The notes beneath the pieces are model-generated. The model saw only the letters and a program-made list of their open reading frames with translations, made no database searches and had not been told where the DNA came from. The position numbers and the translations under genes are program-made. From assembly GCA_016302165.1 (NCBI GenBank), contig JAEDOD010000001.1, positions 1-64,000 on the forward strand: 64,000 bases of DNA. The letters are read 5' to 3'. This DNA is from Sphaerochaetaceae bacterium. Lineage in GTDB: Bacteria > Spirochaetota > Spirochaetia > Sphaerochaetales > Sphaerochaetaceae. Shown here piece by piece: positions 26,001-34,064 of the stretch. Positions within the stretch are counted from its first letter, which is position 1. Every line of letters starts with the position of its first letter.

Positions 26001-26929
26001 ATAGTTTCTCCTTTTTGCTGTTTCCAGCTGTTTTCCAAAAATTCAGTTACCCTTTCCCAGGTGGGTATTCCCTTTCTTCCGCCTTTTTCCGTTGCCTTCA
26101 GGGCAGAAGCAGCTGAAGCGAAGAAGATGGCCTCCTCGGTGTCCTTTCCCTTGAGAAGGGCTGAGAGAAAGGCACCGTGGAACACATCTCCACACCCTGT
26201 GGTGTCTACCACCGGCAGGGAAGTGAAGGCTGGGTATGCTTTGACCACTCCGTCCACCACAGCCAAGGACCCTTTTTCACCAAGAGTGGCTATCACTATC
26301 TTCGGCCCCCAGGTTGCCATTTCAAGAAGGGCCTCCTCGTAGCTTTCCTTTCCGCTGACCCGAAGTGGATACTTCCGGTTCATGATAAGAATGTCGGAAG
26401 AGGAAGCTAGAATCCTGTTCTTTTCATTATCCTTCTGCATGGAGCAGCCGTCCAGTGAGACGGTGACCCCATGTCGCTTTGCAATCTCAGCGGCCTTTAC
26501 TGCGTTTTCCCACCCTGTTCCGTCAAGGTGAAGCACATCGGCTGAAGCGATCTCCTTCTCCAGAGCTTCATTCCATTCTATAGGAGGATTGGTGTCTCTC
26601 TCTGGAAACTTTGTCCTGGAGCCGTTTTCCCTGTTCACCATTACAAAGGACTCCAGGCCATGTGCATCCTTCCGTCTCATGAGACAGGAAGTATCCACCC
26701 CGTCACTGTGGAAAAGCTCTTCGATCTGGTCTGTAACTCTATCGAAGCCTCCATTTCCTATGAAGGAGGAGGGGACTCCAAGACGGGAAAGAGCCACAAG
26801 GGCAGTAGCCACAGCTCCACCTCCCTGAATGGAAATGGATGTGATGTGTGTGGAATCATCTTCCCTGGGATAGTTCTCCACAGTGCAGATTCTGTCCAGA
26901 CAGCTGTGTCCTACTCCTACAGCCTTCAT
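25997..26929 (-). CDS. PfkB-family carbohydrate kinase
   Basis: 310 aa from ATG 26929 (GAGGTGA just upstream); the longer frame has an untypical N-terminus. Ribokinase/PfkB fold: GHSCLDRICTVENYP, the Gly-rich IQGGGAVATALVALSRLG, and the C-terminal signature DTTGCGDVFHGAFL with the catalytic Asp and anion hole. It would phosphorylate a sugar or sugar phosphate (fructose-, tagatose- or ribose-like). Sits between the transketolase pair and the transporter in the same operon; 1 nt after tktB. Confidence 0.9.
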   Translation of the reverse strand: MKAVGVGHSCLDRICTVENYPREDDSTHITSISIQGGGAVATALVALSRLGVPSSFIGNGGFDRVTDQIEELFHSDGVDTSCLMRRKDAHGLESFVMVNRENGSRTKFPERDTNPPIEWNEALEKEIASADVLHLDGTGWENAVKAAEIAKRHGVTVSLDGCSMQKDNEKNRILASSSDILIMNRKYPLRVSGKESYEEALLEMATWGPKIVIATLGEKGSLAVVDGVVKAYPAFTSLPVVDTTGCGDVFHGAFLSALLKGKDTEEAIFFASAASALKATEKGGRKGIPTWERVTEFLENSWKQQKGETI

Positions 26930-26930
26930 T

Positions 26931-27869
26931 TCACCTCTCCTTAAGCTCCATTGCCTTCCTGACAATGTTCTCCACAGTAATACCGTAAGCCTCCAACAGC
27001 TCCCCGGTCTCTCCAGACTGACCGAATCTGTCTTCAATGGCTATATGGGAGAATCTGATACCGTCACATTCAACTAAAGCTGCTGCTGTGGCTTCTGTCA
27101 GTCCTCCTATTACATTGGCCTCTTCCAGGACCAATACTTTTCTTCCGCTCTTCTCCACTTCCCTGATGATTCCTTCCTTATCGAAAGGCTTCAGAGTGTG
27201 GACATTGATGAGGGAAGCGTCGATTCCATTCCTTTCCAGCTCCTCCAGTGCCCTATGGGCAAGAATGGTCATCATTCCTGTGGCCACTATGGCCATGTCT
27301 TTTCCTTCCTTCAAAATCTGGATCTTTCCAGGAATTATTTCGTCCTCTTCTTCCGTTATGTTCTCCACAGGCTCACGGGAAGTCCTGAGATAGACAGGTC
27401 CCTTGATGTCATACATGACACGTGCCATCTTCTTCGCCTGGTTTGCATCACAGGGCTGAAGCACAACCATTCCAGGAATGGAGCGCATTGCTGCAATGTC
27501 CTCCACAGCCTGATGGGTTCCTCCGTCTCCTGCTGCAGTGATTCCTCCATGGCTTCCGATTACCTTGACGTTAAGGTGAGGGTAGGCCACAGCGTTCCTG
27601 ATGATTTCGTATGCTCTTCCACAGGCGAATACAGCCATGGAGGAGCAGAAGGGAGTGAGGCCTGTGCGGGAGAGTCCTGCAGCCACTCCAATCATATTCT
27701 GCTCAGCAATCCCCACATCGATGTATCTTTCAGGAAAAGCCTTCTGGAATGCCACAGAGCCAGTGGTCTTGGCCAGGTCTGCGTCAAGGGCATAGATATC
27801 CTCCTTCTCCTTGGCCAGCTCACATAGGCCCTGGTAGAAGCCAAATCTGGTTGCTGCCTTATCACCCAT
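26931..27869 (-). CDS. Transketolase C-terminal subunit
   Basis: 312 aa, start ATG 27869 (GGGAGG upstream), overlapping the N-subunit stop by 8 bp. Carries the pyrimidine-binding and C-terminal domains: DIGIAEQNM-like VDVGIAEQNMIG stretch with the catalytic Glu, GSHGGITAAGDGGTHQAVED, LRTSREP, and LNVHTLKPFD-like region. Together with the next protein it makes a split transketolase moving two-carbon units between sugar phosphates. Split forms are common in archaea and in catabolic operons. Confidence 0.93.
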   Translation of the reverse strand: MGDKAATRFGFYQGLCELAKEKEDIYALDADLAKTTGSVAFQKAFPERYIDVGIAEQNMIGVAAGLSRTGLTPFCSSMAVFACGRAYEIIRNAVAYPHLNVKVIGSHGGITAAGDGGTHQAVEDIAAMRSIPGMVVLQPCDANQAKKMARVMYDIKGPVYLRTSREPVENITEEEDEIIPGKIQILKEGKDMAIVATGMMTILAHRALEELERNGIDASLINVHTLKPFDKEGIIREVEKSGRKVLVLEEANVIGGLTEATAAALVECDGIRFSHIAIEDRFGQSGETGELLEAYGITVENIVRKAMELKER

Positions 27870-28680
27870 TTCTTCTACCTCCCAATTCCTTATAGGCCAG
27901 ATCAGCCTGTTCTTTATTTGGCAGGGCTCCATGCCACTCCACTCTGTTCTCCATGAAGGAGACTCCCTTTCCCTTTACAGTGTCAGCGATTATCACTTTG
28001 GGCTTTCCCTGGCTGTCTTTATCCAGGGCTGAGAAGATATCACTGAAACAGTGGCCGTCAATTTCAGATACGCTGAGATTGAAGCTTCTCATCTTTGCTC
28101 CCAGGTCATCCAGACCATTGGTCTTTTCTGTGGGAGCGCTAAGCTGGAGATGGTTCCTGTCTACAATTACAGTAAGATTATCCAGGGCGGAAGAGGAAGC
28201 GAACATCAAGGCCTCCCAGCATATTCCTTCCTGCAGCTCACCGTCTCCAGTCACGACATAGACCATTCCCTTTCTTCCCTGTTTCTTCAGGCCCAGGGCC
28301 ATTCCCACTCCCACGCTTAATCCCTGTCCTAGGGATCCTGTGCTGCAGTCAAGGCATGGACACTTGAGGGAATCCGGATGGCCCTGAAGAGGGCTTCCCA
28401 GTCTTCTTAGTGTGTCCTTCTCCTTTTCATCTATCCAGCCTATATCTATGAGTACTGAATAGAGAATTGGATTTGCATGGCCCTTGGATAGGATGAATCT
28501 ATCCCTGTCCCTGTCCTCAGGACCATCGCCCAGGTTCATCTTTCCATAGAAGAGAGCTGTAATGAGCTCGGCGATGGAGAATGAACCGCCAATATGGCCT
28601 GAGCCTGCCTTCAGGATCATGTCCAGGGTGTTGAGTCTAAGAGTTCTAGCCTTTTCGGCAAGAATGGAATAATCTCTCAT
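27862..28680 (-). CDS. Transketolase N-terminal subunit
   Basis: 272 aa thiamine-diphosphate-binding half. SGHIGGSFS and SKGHANP are substrate/ThDP contacts; the ThDP motif begins GDGELQEG and ends VIVDRN. Ends with the linker WHGALPNKEQADLAYKELGG. Four bases after the aldolase gene. Having a dedicated transketolase in a transport operon suggests the imported compound or its product is a ketose phosphate acceptor or donor. Confidence 0.93.
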   Translation of the reverse strand: MRDYSILAEKARTLRLNTLDMILKAGSGHIGGSFSIAELITALFYGKMNLGDGPEDRDRDRFILSKGHANPILYSVLIDIGWIDEKEKDTLRRLGSPLQGHPDSLKCPCLDCSTGSLGQGLSVGVGMALGLKKQGRKGMVYVVTGDGELQEGICWEALMFASSSALDNLTVIVDRNHLQLSAPTEKTNGLDDLGAKMRSFNLSVSEIDGHCFSDIFSALDKDSQGKPKVIIADTVKGKGVSFMENRVEWHGALPNKEQADLAYKELGGRRNG

Positions 28681-28684
28681 TTTA

Positions 28685-29551
28685 TCACGCCTTTCCTACG
28701 CTTCCAAAGAGCTCCATCTTCTTTATACACATAGCTTTGGTAGCTTCCAGTCCTGGAGCGAGTACAGCTCTTGGAGTGAAGCCCTTGCTTTCCTTGTCTT
28801 TTCCATCTTCAAAGTACTTTCTTGTGGCTTCTGTAAAGGCAATCTGGCACTCTGTGTTTACATTGATCTTGCTGACTCCAAGGCTGATTGCCTTTCTGAT
28901 CTGGTCAGCAGGAATACAGGATCCGCCGTGAAGAACCAGAGGAAGATCACCGATTTTCTCCTTGATCTCTCCCAAAAGGTCGAAGTGGAGGCCTTCCCAG
29001 TCTGCTGGATACTTACCATGGATATTGCCGATGCCTGCTGCAAGGAAGTCGATGCCAAGGTCAGCAATCATTCTGCATTCATTTGGATCAGCACACTCTC
29101 CTCTGGAGATTCTGCCGTCCTCTTCGCCTCCGATGCCTCCGACTTCAGCTTCTACGCTGATGCCTTTTGCATGGGCTAGTTTAACGATTTCCTTAGTCTT
29201 GGCGATATTTTCTTCAATAGGATAGGAGGAACCGTCAAACATGACTGAGGAGAAGCCGTTCTCAATGGCATCCAGAGCTTCATTGTACTTGCCGTGGTCC
29301 ACATGGAGGGCTACAGGAACAGTAATCTTCAAAAAGTCCATGAAGTCCTGGACCATATGGCTGATGGTTCTGTATCCACCCATGTACTTGGCTGTTCCTC
29401 CACTTACTCCCAGGATAATGGGAGAGCGCATCTCTTCAGCTGCAAGAAGGAAAGCCCTGACGCTTTCCATATTATTCAAGTTAAAGTGACCCACAGCATA
29501 GTGGCCCCTTACTGCTGCATCCAACATCTCTTTAGCGGAAACGAGTTTCAT
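28685..29551 (-). CDS. fba: Class II aldolase, fructose/tagatose-bisphosphate type
   Basis: 288 aa zinc aldolase. Start ATG 29551 (AGGAG 11 nt upstream). GHFNLNNME, HVDHGKY (zinc His and catalytic Asp), AEVGGIGGEEDG, NIHGKYP (zinc His), HGGSCIP (zinc His) and INVNTECQIAF are all present. Cleaves or forms a ketose 1,6- (or 1,7-) bisphosphate with DHAP. First gene of the operon. Fructose, tagatose and sedoheptulose bisphosphates cannot be told apart here. Confidence 0.92.
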   Translation of the reverse strand: MKLVSAKEMLDAAVRGHYAVGHFNLNNMESVRAFLLAAEEMRSPIILGVSGGTAKYMGGYRTISHMVQDFMDFLKITVPVALHVDHGKYNEALDAIENGFSSVMFDGSSYPIEENIAKTKEIVKLAHAKGISVEAEVGGIGGEEDGRISRGECADPNECRMIADLGIDFLAAGIGNIHGKYPADWEGLHFDLLGEIKEKIGDLPLVLHGGSCIPADQIRKAISLGVSKINVNTECQIAFTEATRKYFEDGKDKESKGFTPRAVLAPGLEATKAMCIKKMELFGSVGKA

Positions 29552-29576
29552 TTGTAACAATACTCCTAACAATCAG

Positions 29577-29605
29577 ATAATACGGCAAGATTATTGATAC
29601 GTAAA
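29577..29605 (-). promoter_or_regulatory. Promoter of the fba-transketolase-ABC operon
   Basis: On the minus strand TTTACG (29605-29600), 17-bp spacer, TATTAT (29582-29577), 26 bp before the aldolase ATG. The DeoR-type sites lie upstream of its -35. Confidence 0.6.
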
Positions 29606-29632
29606 GAAAAATTTTGAAAGAATTTTATGAGA

Positions 29633-29693
29633 TTCTGCAAAGGTTTTGCAGAAAATTGAAAAGTTTTATTAAATCTTGCAAAAATTCTGTAAA
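29633..29693. promoter_or_regulatory. Operator array for the divergent DeoR regulator
   Basis: Four near-identical half-sites: TTCTGCAAA (29633-29641), its inverse TTTGCAGAA (29645-29653), TCTTGCAAA (29674-29682) and TTCTGTAAA (29685-29693). The first two form a perfect 9-bp palindrome with a GGT spacer; the last two repeat directly with 11-bp (one-turn) spacing. TTGAAA...TTTTAT also repeats about 42 bp apart (29614, 29656). Location between divergent promoters fits DeoR-family control. Confidence 0.7.
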
Positions 29694-29733
29694 AATCCTT
29701 GTGTTATCACTGTTTTTCCAGGAAAATATATGC

Positions 29734-30516
29734 ATGGCACAGCAGAATCTCATACAGGAAAGACGACAAAAAATCCTTGACTACATAACTGAGAGGTCCA
29801 AGGCGGACCTGGCGGAGCTCTCAGAGGCCTTCAATACCACGGAAGCCACCATCAGACGGGACCTGATAGAGCTTGAAAAGACCAAGCTGATTGTAAGGAC
29901 TCATGGAGGCGCCATACGTAATGAGCTGAAGAAGGCCATATGGCAGACCTCATCACTGCGAAACAGGCTTGAAAGGAACAAGGAGCAGAAGGAGAGGATA
30001 GCCCAGTTTGCATCCACACTGATCCATGATGACGAAAGCATAATCCTGGACGGAGGAAGCTCCACCCAGATTCTTGCTCCCTACATAAATGAAAAGAGGA
30101 ATATGCTCTGTGTAACCAACTCCCCTGATATTGTAGACATTCTTCTGGAGGGGGAGACCAACCATATCATCCAGGTGGGCGGAGAGATGACAAGAGACAC
30201 CCATCAGGCCACAGGGCCTGATGCAGAGGCCCACATCAGGAAATACTATGTAGATAAGTGCATTATCGGCATAACAGGAATAGATCCTGATGAAGGGTGC
30301 TATGCAGCTGTGCTTTCAGAAGCAAGTCTTAAGAAGACCATGGTGGACCATGCCCGGGAGTGCATAGTCCTTGTGGACGGCTCCAAGTTCTCCCGTAAGG
30401 CCTTCTGCCTGGCCCTGGAGATTGAGGATATCGATGTGGTGGTCACAGACGCTTCCGCTCCAAAGGAAAGCGTAGAGAAGCTCAGGGCCAGAGGAATCCA
30501 GGTCTACGTGGTCTAG
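29734..30516 (+). CDS. DeoR-family transcriptional regulator
   Basis: 260 aa from ATG 29734; the longer frame runs through the operator region. Helix-turn-helix QKILDYITERSKADLAELSE and FNTTEATIRRDLIELE is the DeoR signature, followed by a sugar-phosphate-sensing domain (ILDGGSSTQILAPYI, VTNSPDIVDILL, GGEMTRDTHQATGPDA, CIIGITGIDPDEG, LVDGSKF). Divergent from the fba operon, which it probably represses until a phosphorylated sugar accumulates. Its end overlaps the convergent permease gene by 4 bp. Confidence 0.93.
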   Translation: MAQQNLIQERRQKILDYITERSKADLAELSEAFNTTEATIRRDLIELEKTKLIVRTHGGAIRNELKKAIWQTSSLRNRLERNKEQKERIAQFASTLIHDDESIILDGGSSTQILAPYINEKRNMLCVTNSPDIVDILLEGETNHIIQVGGEMTRDTHQATGPDAEAHIRKYYVDKCIIGITGIDPDEGCYAAVLSEASLKKTMVDHARECIVLVDGSKFSRKAFCLALEIEDIDVVVTDASAPKESVEKLRARGIQVYVV

Positions 30517-31652
30517 AGCTGCCAGTTCTGTATGGGCAGAGCCACCAGGATCAGGGCCAGGAGGAAGCACAGCGAGAAGAGATGGAAATATTTCAGGAAT
30601 CTTTTCTTGTCTTCCGGATAGTCCTTAATGTATATGGAGAAGGTTATGAGGGAGGCCAGGGAGCCTACGATAGTTCCCATTCCTGCCGCATTTACTCCAT
30701 AGAGAAGGGCTGTGTAATTGGTGGAGAAGGGTAGAAGCAGGGCTGTTCCCGGCACGTTGGAGATTATCTGGCTCACGCCCAGGCCCCACCAATATTCATT
30801 TCCTGAAACAAAAGTGGATAGAATCTCGCCTATCCTTCCGTTTTCTCCGATGGAAGAGGAGAAGAGGAAGAAAAAGAAGAAGGTTGAGAGAAGACAGTAG
30901 TCCACCTTCAGGAACACTTTCCTGTCGAAGACCAGAAGAAGAGCCAGGACAATCAGCGTAATGTCCACAAAGTTGAAGACTCTGGTGATGATTTCAACAA
31001 GAAGGAGAATCAGGAGAAAAAGGTAGAATACCCTGAGGCCCCTCCGCTCTGGAGAGACAGTGTCTTCAATTTCCTTATGAGTGTAGATCCTCTCTCCTCC
31101 GTCCTTACGGAACACAAAGCATATGGCTGCTGCCAGACCTATCATGCCTGTTATCCACATGGGGACCATATGGATAATGAAGGATGATGCAGACACATTC
31201 ACGTTTGTGTATATGAAGAGATTCTGAGGATTCCCGAATGGAGTGAGGAATGCTCCAGTAATGGCTGCTATGTTCTCCAGTATCACTATTTCCAGAAGAT
31301 GCTTCTCCTTACCAATATGACGGAAGATCATGATGGTAAGGGGGACGAAGGTCACCAGGGACACATCGTTGGTTATGAATGGAGCCAGGAAGAATACAGT
31401 TGCAACCAGAAAGAAGGATAGGGCCTTTACGGAATTGAAGCGCTCTGTAAGGCGGAAGAAGGGAAGGAACATATTCTCCTTCTTAAAGCCTTCCAGCACC
31501 AAAAGGAGCATGAATAGGGTGAAAAGTGTCTGCCAGTCCAGAGAAAGGAACCTTTCTCCTGTGGGAGGAGAGATTATCAGAGAGACCAGAGCTGCCAGAA
31601 AAGACACTGTAAAGACTATCTGCTTTCTGCAGAAATTCCTAATTTTCTCCAT
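30513..31652 (-). CDS. SLC13/ArsB-NhaD superfamily permease
   Basis: 379 aa with about 10 hydrophobic helices. ITNDVSLVTFVPL and TPFGNPQNLFIY are the paired NDV...P and GNPQN motifs of the ion-transporter superfamily that includes arsenite, citrate/dicarboxylate and Na+/H+ carriers. The second half repeats the theme (SNVPGTALLLPFS). Somewhat shorter than the usual 420-480 aa. Its start overlaps the end of thiI by 14 bp, so it is likely cotranscribed. Substrate unknown. Confidence 0.85.
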   Translation of the reverse strand: MEKIRNFCRKQIVFTVSFLAALVSLIISPPTGERFLSLDWQTLFTLFMLLLVLEGFKKENMFLPFFRLTERFNSVKALSFFLVATVFFLAPFITNDVSLVTFVPLTIMIFRHIGKEKHLLEIVILENIAAITGAFLTPFGNPQNLFIYTNVNVSASSFIIHMVPMWITGMIGLAAAICFVFRKDGGERIYTHKEIEDTVSPERRGLRVFYLFLLILLLVEIITRVFNFVDITLIVLALLLVFDRKVFLKVDYCLLSTFFFFFLFSSSIGENGRIGEILSTFVSGNEYWWGLGVSQIISNVPGTALLLPFSTNYTALLYGVNAAGMGTIVGSLASLITFSIYIKDYPEDKKRFLKYFHLFSLCFLLALILVALPIQNWQL

Positions 31653-32865
31653 CTTCTGCTTTCCTTACTCCGCTCTTTCCTTCCTCAATGCCTTGGTCTG
31701 AGAAAGTATATATTACAGTATTCTCCACAGCTTCATTGATGAGAGCATCCATATGAAGAGCTTCAAAATGCTCCTTCATTATTTTTTTGTCTGGACGTGT
31801 CACAGGATGCTTTGGGGAAAACACTACACAGCAATCCTCGTATGGAAGAATTGAAGTGTCATAAGTGTCGATATCCTTGGCCACCTTTATTATCTCTTCC
31901 TTGTCCATGCCACATAGGGGTCGCAGAATAAGCATATCTGTCATGGAATCTGTGAATGTCATGGCGTCCAGGGTCTGGGAAGCCACCTGGGATACAGCTT
32001 CTCCTGTAACGAGAGCGATATCATGATAGAGGAGAGAGAGCTTTTCAGCTGTCTTCATCATTGCAGCCCTGAACATCAGAGTTGCCTCCTCCTCGACTCC
32101 ATGGTCCCTGATATATTCCTGGCCCTTGGTGAAGGGCACAACAAATAGCCTTGTTCCCTGTAGATATGGAGAAATCAGGGACGCAAGCTTCTTCACCTTC
32201 TCCAGAGCCATCTCTGAGGTGTATGGGTAGGCATGGAAGTAGCAGCAGTCCAGCTTCAGGCCACGCTTGGCCATGGTATATCCTGCTACAGGGCTGTCGA
32301 TTCCTCCGGAAAGAAGCAGCATGCCTCTTCCCGCTGTTCCCACAGGAAGGCCTCCTATTCCCTTTCTGCTGTCTGTGTATACAAAGCACTGGTTCCTGAT
32401 TTCAACTGTCAAAGTGTAGTCCGGGTTCTTCAGGTCCACTCTCAGGGATGGGTAGTATTTCTCCACAATGTCAGCCAAGGCACAGGCCACAGCGTGGGAA
32501 TCAAGAGGAAAGGACTTGTCTTCACGTCTGACGTCAATCTTGAATGAGCCCTGGGAGGAGAAGGGATTACGGGAGAGAATCTCCTCCGTCTTCTCCATGA
32601 TGGCCTCCATGGATTTCTCCCTGCACCTTTCGCTTTCTGCCCATCCAGTAATGCCGAAGGTGGTGGAAAGGGCCTTTTCTGCCTGCTCTCTGGGACAGCT
32701 GTCCTCTACAGACACATAAACTCTTCCCTTAGACTTGTCCATCCTGGACTGGTAAGGCTTAAGCTTACTTCTGATATTTCCTCTGAGCTTACGCTCGAAC
32801 ATTATTCTGTTTCCGCCCTTCAGGGCAATTTCACCTTCCTTTACAAGGTACAGCCTTTCATCCAT
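31639..32865 (-). CDS. thiI: tRNA 4-thiouridine synthase ThiI, short form
   Basis: 408 aa. N-terminal ferredoxin-like and THUMP domains (VKEGEIALKGGNR to ~165), then the PP-loop ATP pyrophosphatase LLLSGGIDSPVAG. YEDCCVVFSPKHP and the end of the protein show no rhodanese domain, so sulfur must come directly from a desulfurase. It makes s4U8 in tRNA, a near-UV sensor; some homologues also support thiamine synthesis. The start overlaps the cysteine desulfurase stop by 8 bp, matching the NifZ-ThiI pairing of Bacillus subtilis. Confidence 0.94.
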   Translation of the reverse strand: MDERLYLVKEGEIALKGGNRIMFERKLRGNIRSKLKPYQSRMDKSKGRVYVSVEDSCPREQAEKALSTTFGITGWAESERCREKSMEAIMEKTEEILSRNPFSSQGSFKIDVRREDKSFPLDSHAVACALADIVEKYYPSLRVDLKNPDYTLTVEIRNQCFVYTDSRKGIGGLPVGTAGRGMLLLSGGIDSPVAGYTMAKRGLKLDCCYFHAYPYTSEMALEKVKKLASLISPYLQGTRLFVVPFTKGQEYIRDHGVEEEATLMFRAAMMKTAEKLSLLYHDIALVTGEAVSQVASQTLDAMTFTDSMTDMLILRPLCGMDKEEIIKVAKDIDTYDTSILPYEDCCVVFSPKHPVTRPDKKIMKEHFEALHMDALINEAVENTVIYTFSDQGIEEGKSGVRKAEDGEN

Positions 32866-33982
32866 CTATGAGTTCTCCAAAAGCTTCCAATAGTCTTATG
32901 ACTTCCTCTTCAGTAGTATTTCTTCCCATGCTTATCCTGATGGCCTTCTTTGCCTTCTGGTTCGGGATTCCCATGGCTTCAAGGATTCCTTCGCTCTTTC
33001 CTTTTGCGTTATTGGAGCAGGCGGAGCCGGAGGATACGCAGAAGCCTTTGTCCATAAGCATTCTGGTGAAGACCTCAGAGGGCAGGGGAGCCACCACTGA
33101 AAGGATGTAGGGAGTGGATTCCAGGGGAGAGAGAATCTCTATTCCCAGTTTTCCCAGTCCATCCCTCAAAAGAAAATTGTAATGGGAAATCCTCTTTTCG
33201 TCTTCCTCCCTGGTCTCCATCCATTCAGAGAGAGCTTCGTCGAAGGCAGCGATTCCCGGCAGGTTCTCAGTTCCTCCCCTCCGTCCCTTCTCCTGGCCAC
33301 CGGCTGAGGCAATAGGCCTTATGATCTCAGGGTTTTTCGCATATAGAAGCCCCACACCTCTGGGGCCGTTTATCTTATGGGCTGAGAAGGATGCTCCGTC
33401 AATGCCGCTTCCCTTCAGGTCCAGTCCTGTCTTTCCCAGGGCCTGGACGCTGTCTGAGAAGAAAAGGATTCTTCTGCCGTTGGCCTTTTCGTATTCCCTT
33501 ACACATTTCACAAGGCTTTCAATTGGCTCAATGGCTCCAACTACATTATTTACAGCCATTACAGCCACCACCTTGGTGTCTGGAGTAAGGGCGGCGGAAA
33601 GCTCCTCTGGGGACACAAAGCCTCCCTTGGCCCTAAGCTTCACTATGTTCCAACCAAGCTTCTTCAGATATGGAAGCCATGAGGACACAGCTTCATGCTC
33701 GATCCTTGATACTACTATAGTTCCCTTCTCCATCCACAAAAGGGATGAGAAGAACAGCGCAATAGACTCTGTAGCTCCACTGGTGAATATGAGATTCCTT
33801 TCCTCCACACCCAGCAGAGCCGCCATATGACTTCTCCTTCTCTCCATCTCTTCCTTGGCCTTCTGTCCAAGCCTGTGGACAGAGGATGGATTTCCTGGAA
33901 AGGAAGATGCTGTCTCTATGTAAGCCTTCCCGGCTCTGGGAGAGAGAGGAGTTGTGGCTGCATTGTCGAAATAGATTTCCAT
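32858..33982 (-). CDS. nifS: Cysteine desulfurase (NifS/IscS family), ThiI partner
   Basis: 374 aa PLP enzyme. YFDNAATTPLSP at the N-terminus, HEAVSSWLP, FSAHKINGPRGVG with the PLP Lys, and SSGSACSNN with the persulfide-forming Cys in a short loop. It releases sulfur from cysteine as protein persulfide. Overlap with thiI makes ThiI the likely sulfur acceptor. No iscU or other Fe-S assembly gene is nearby, so a general IscS role is less likely. Confidence 0.92.
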   Translation of the reverse strand: MEIYFDNAATTPLSPRAGKAYIETASSFPGNPSSVHRLGQKAKEEMERRRSHMAALLGVEERNLIFTSGATESIALFFSSLLWMEKGTIVVSRIEHEAVSSWLPYLKKLGWNIVKLRAKGGFVSPEELSAALTPDTKVVAVMAVNNVVGAIEPIESLVKCVREYEKANGRRILFFSDSVQALGKTGLDLKGSGIDGASFSAHKINGPRGVGLLYAKNPEIIRPIASAGGQEKGRRGGTENLPGIAAFDEALSEWMETREEDEKRISHYNFLLRDGLGKLGIEILSPLESTPYILSVVAPLPSEVFTRMLMDKGFCVSSGSACSNNAKGKSEGILEAMGIPNQKAKKAIRISMGRNTTEEEVIRLLEAFGELIDG

Positions 33983-34064
33983 AGGCTACATTGTCGCTAC
34001 ATTCCTTCTCTTGGTCTACATGGTCAGTGTGGAAGAAAGGAGAGAAAATCATTAGACTGAGCCT

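Noticed and set aside
24954..29551. Sulfoquinovose (sulfo-transketolase) pathway
   Set aside because: Split transketolase recalls that pathway, but no sulfosugar isomerase or sulfonate exporter is present and an aldolase plus kinase are; the assignment is not supported.
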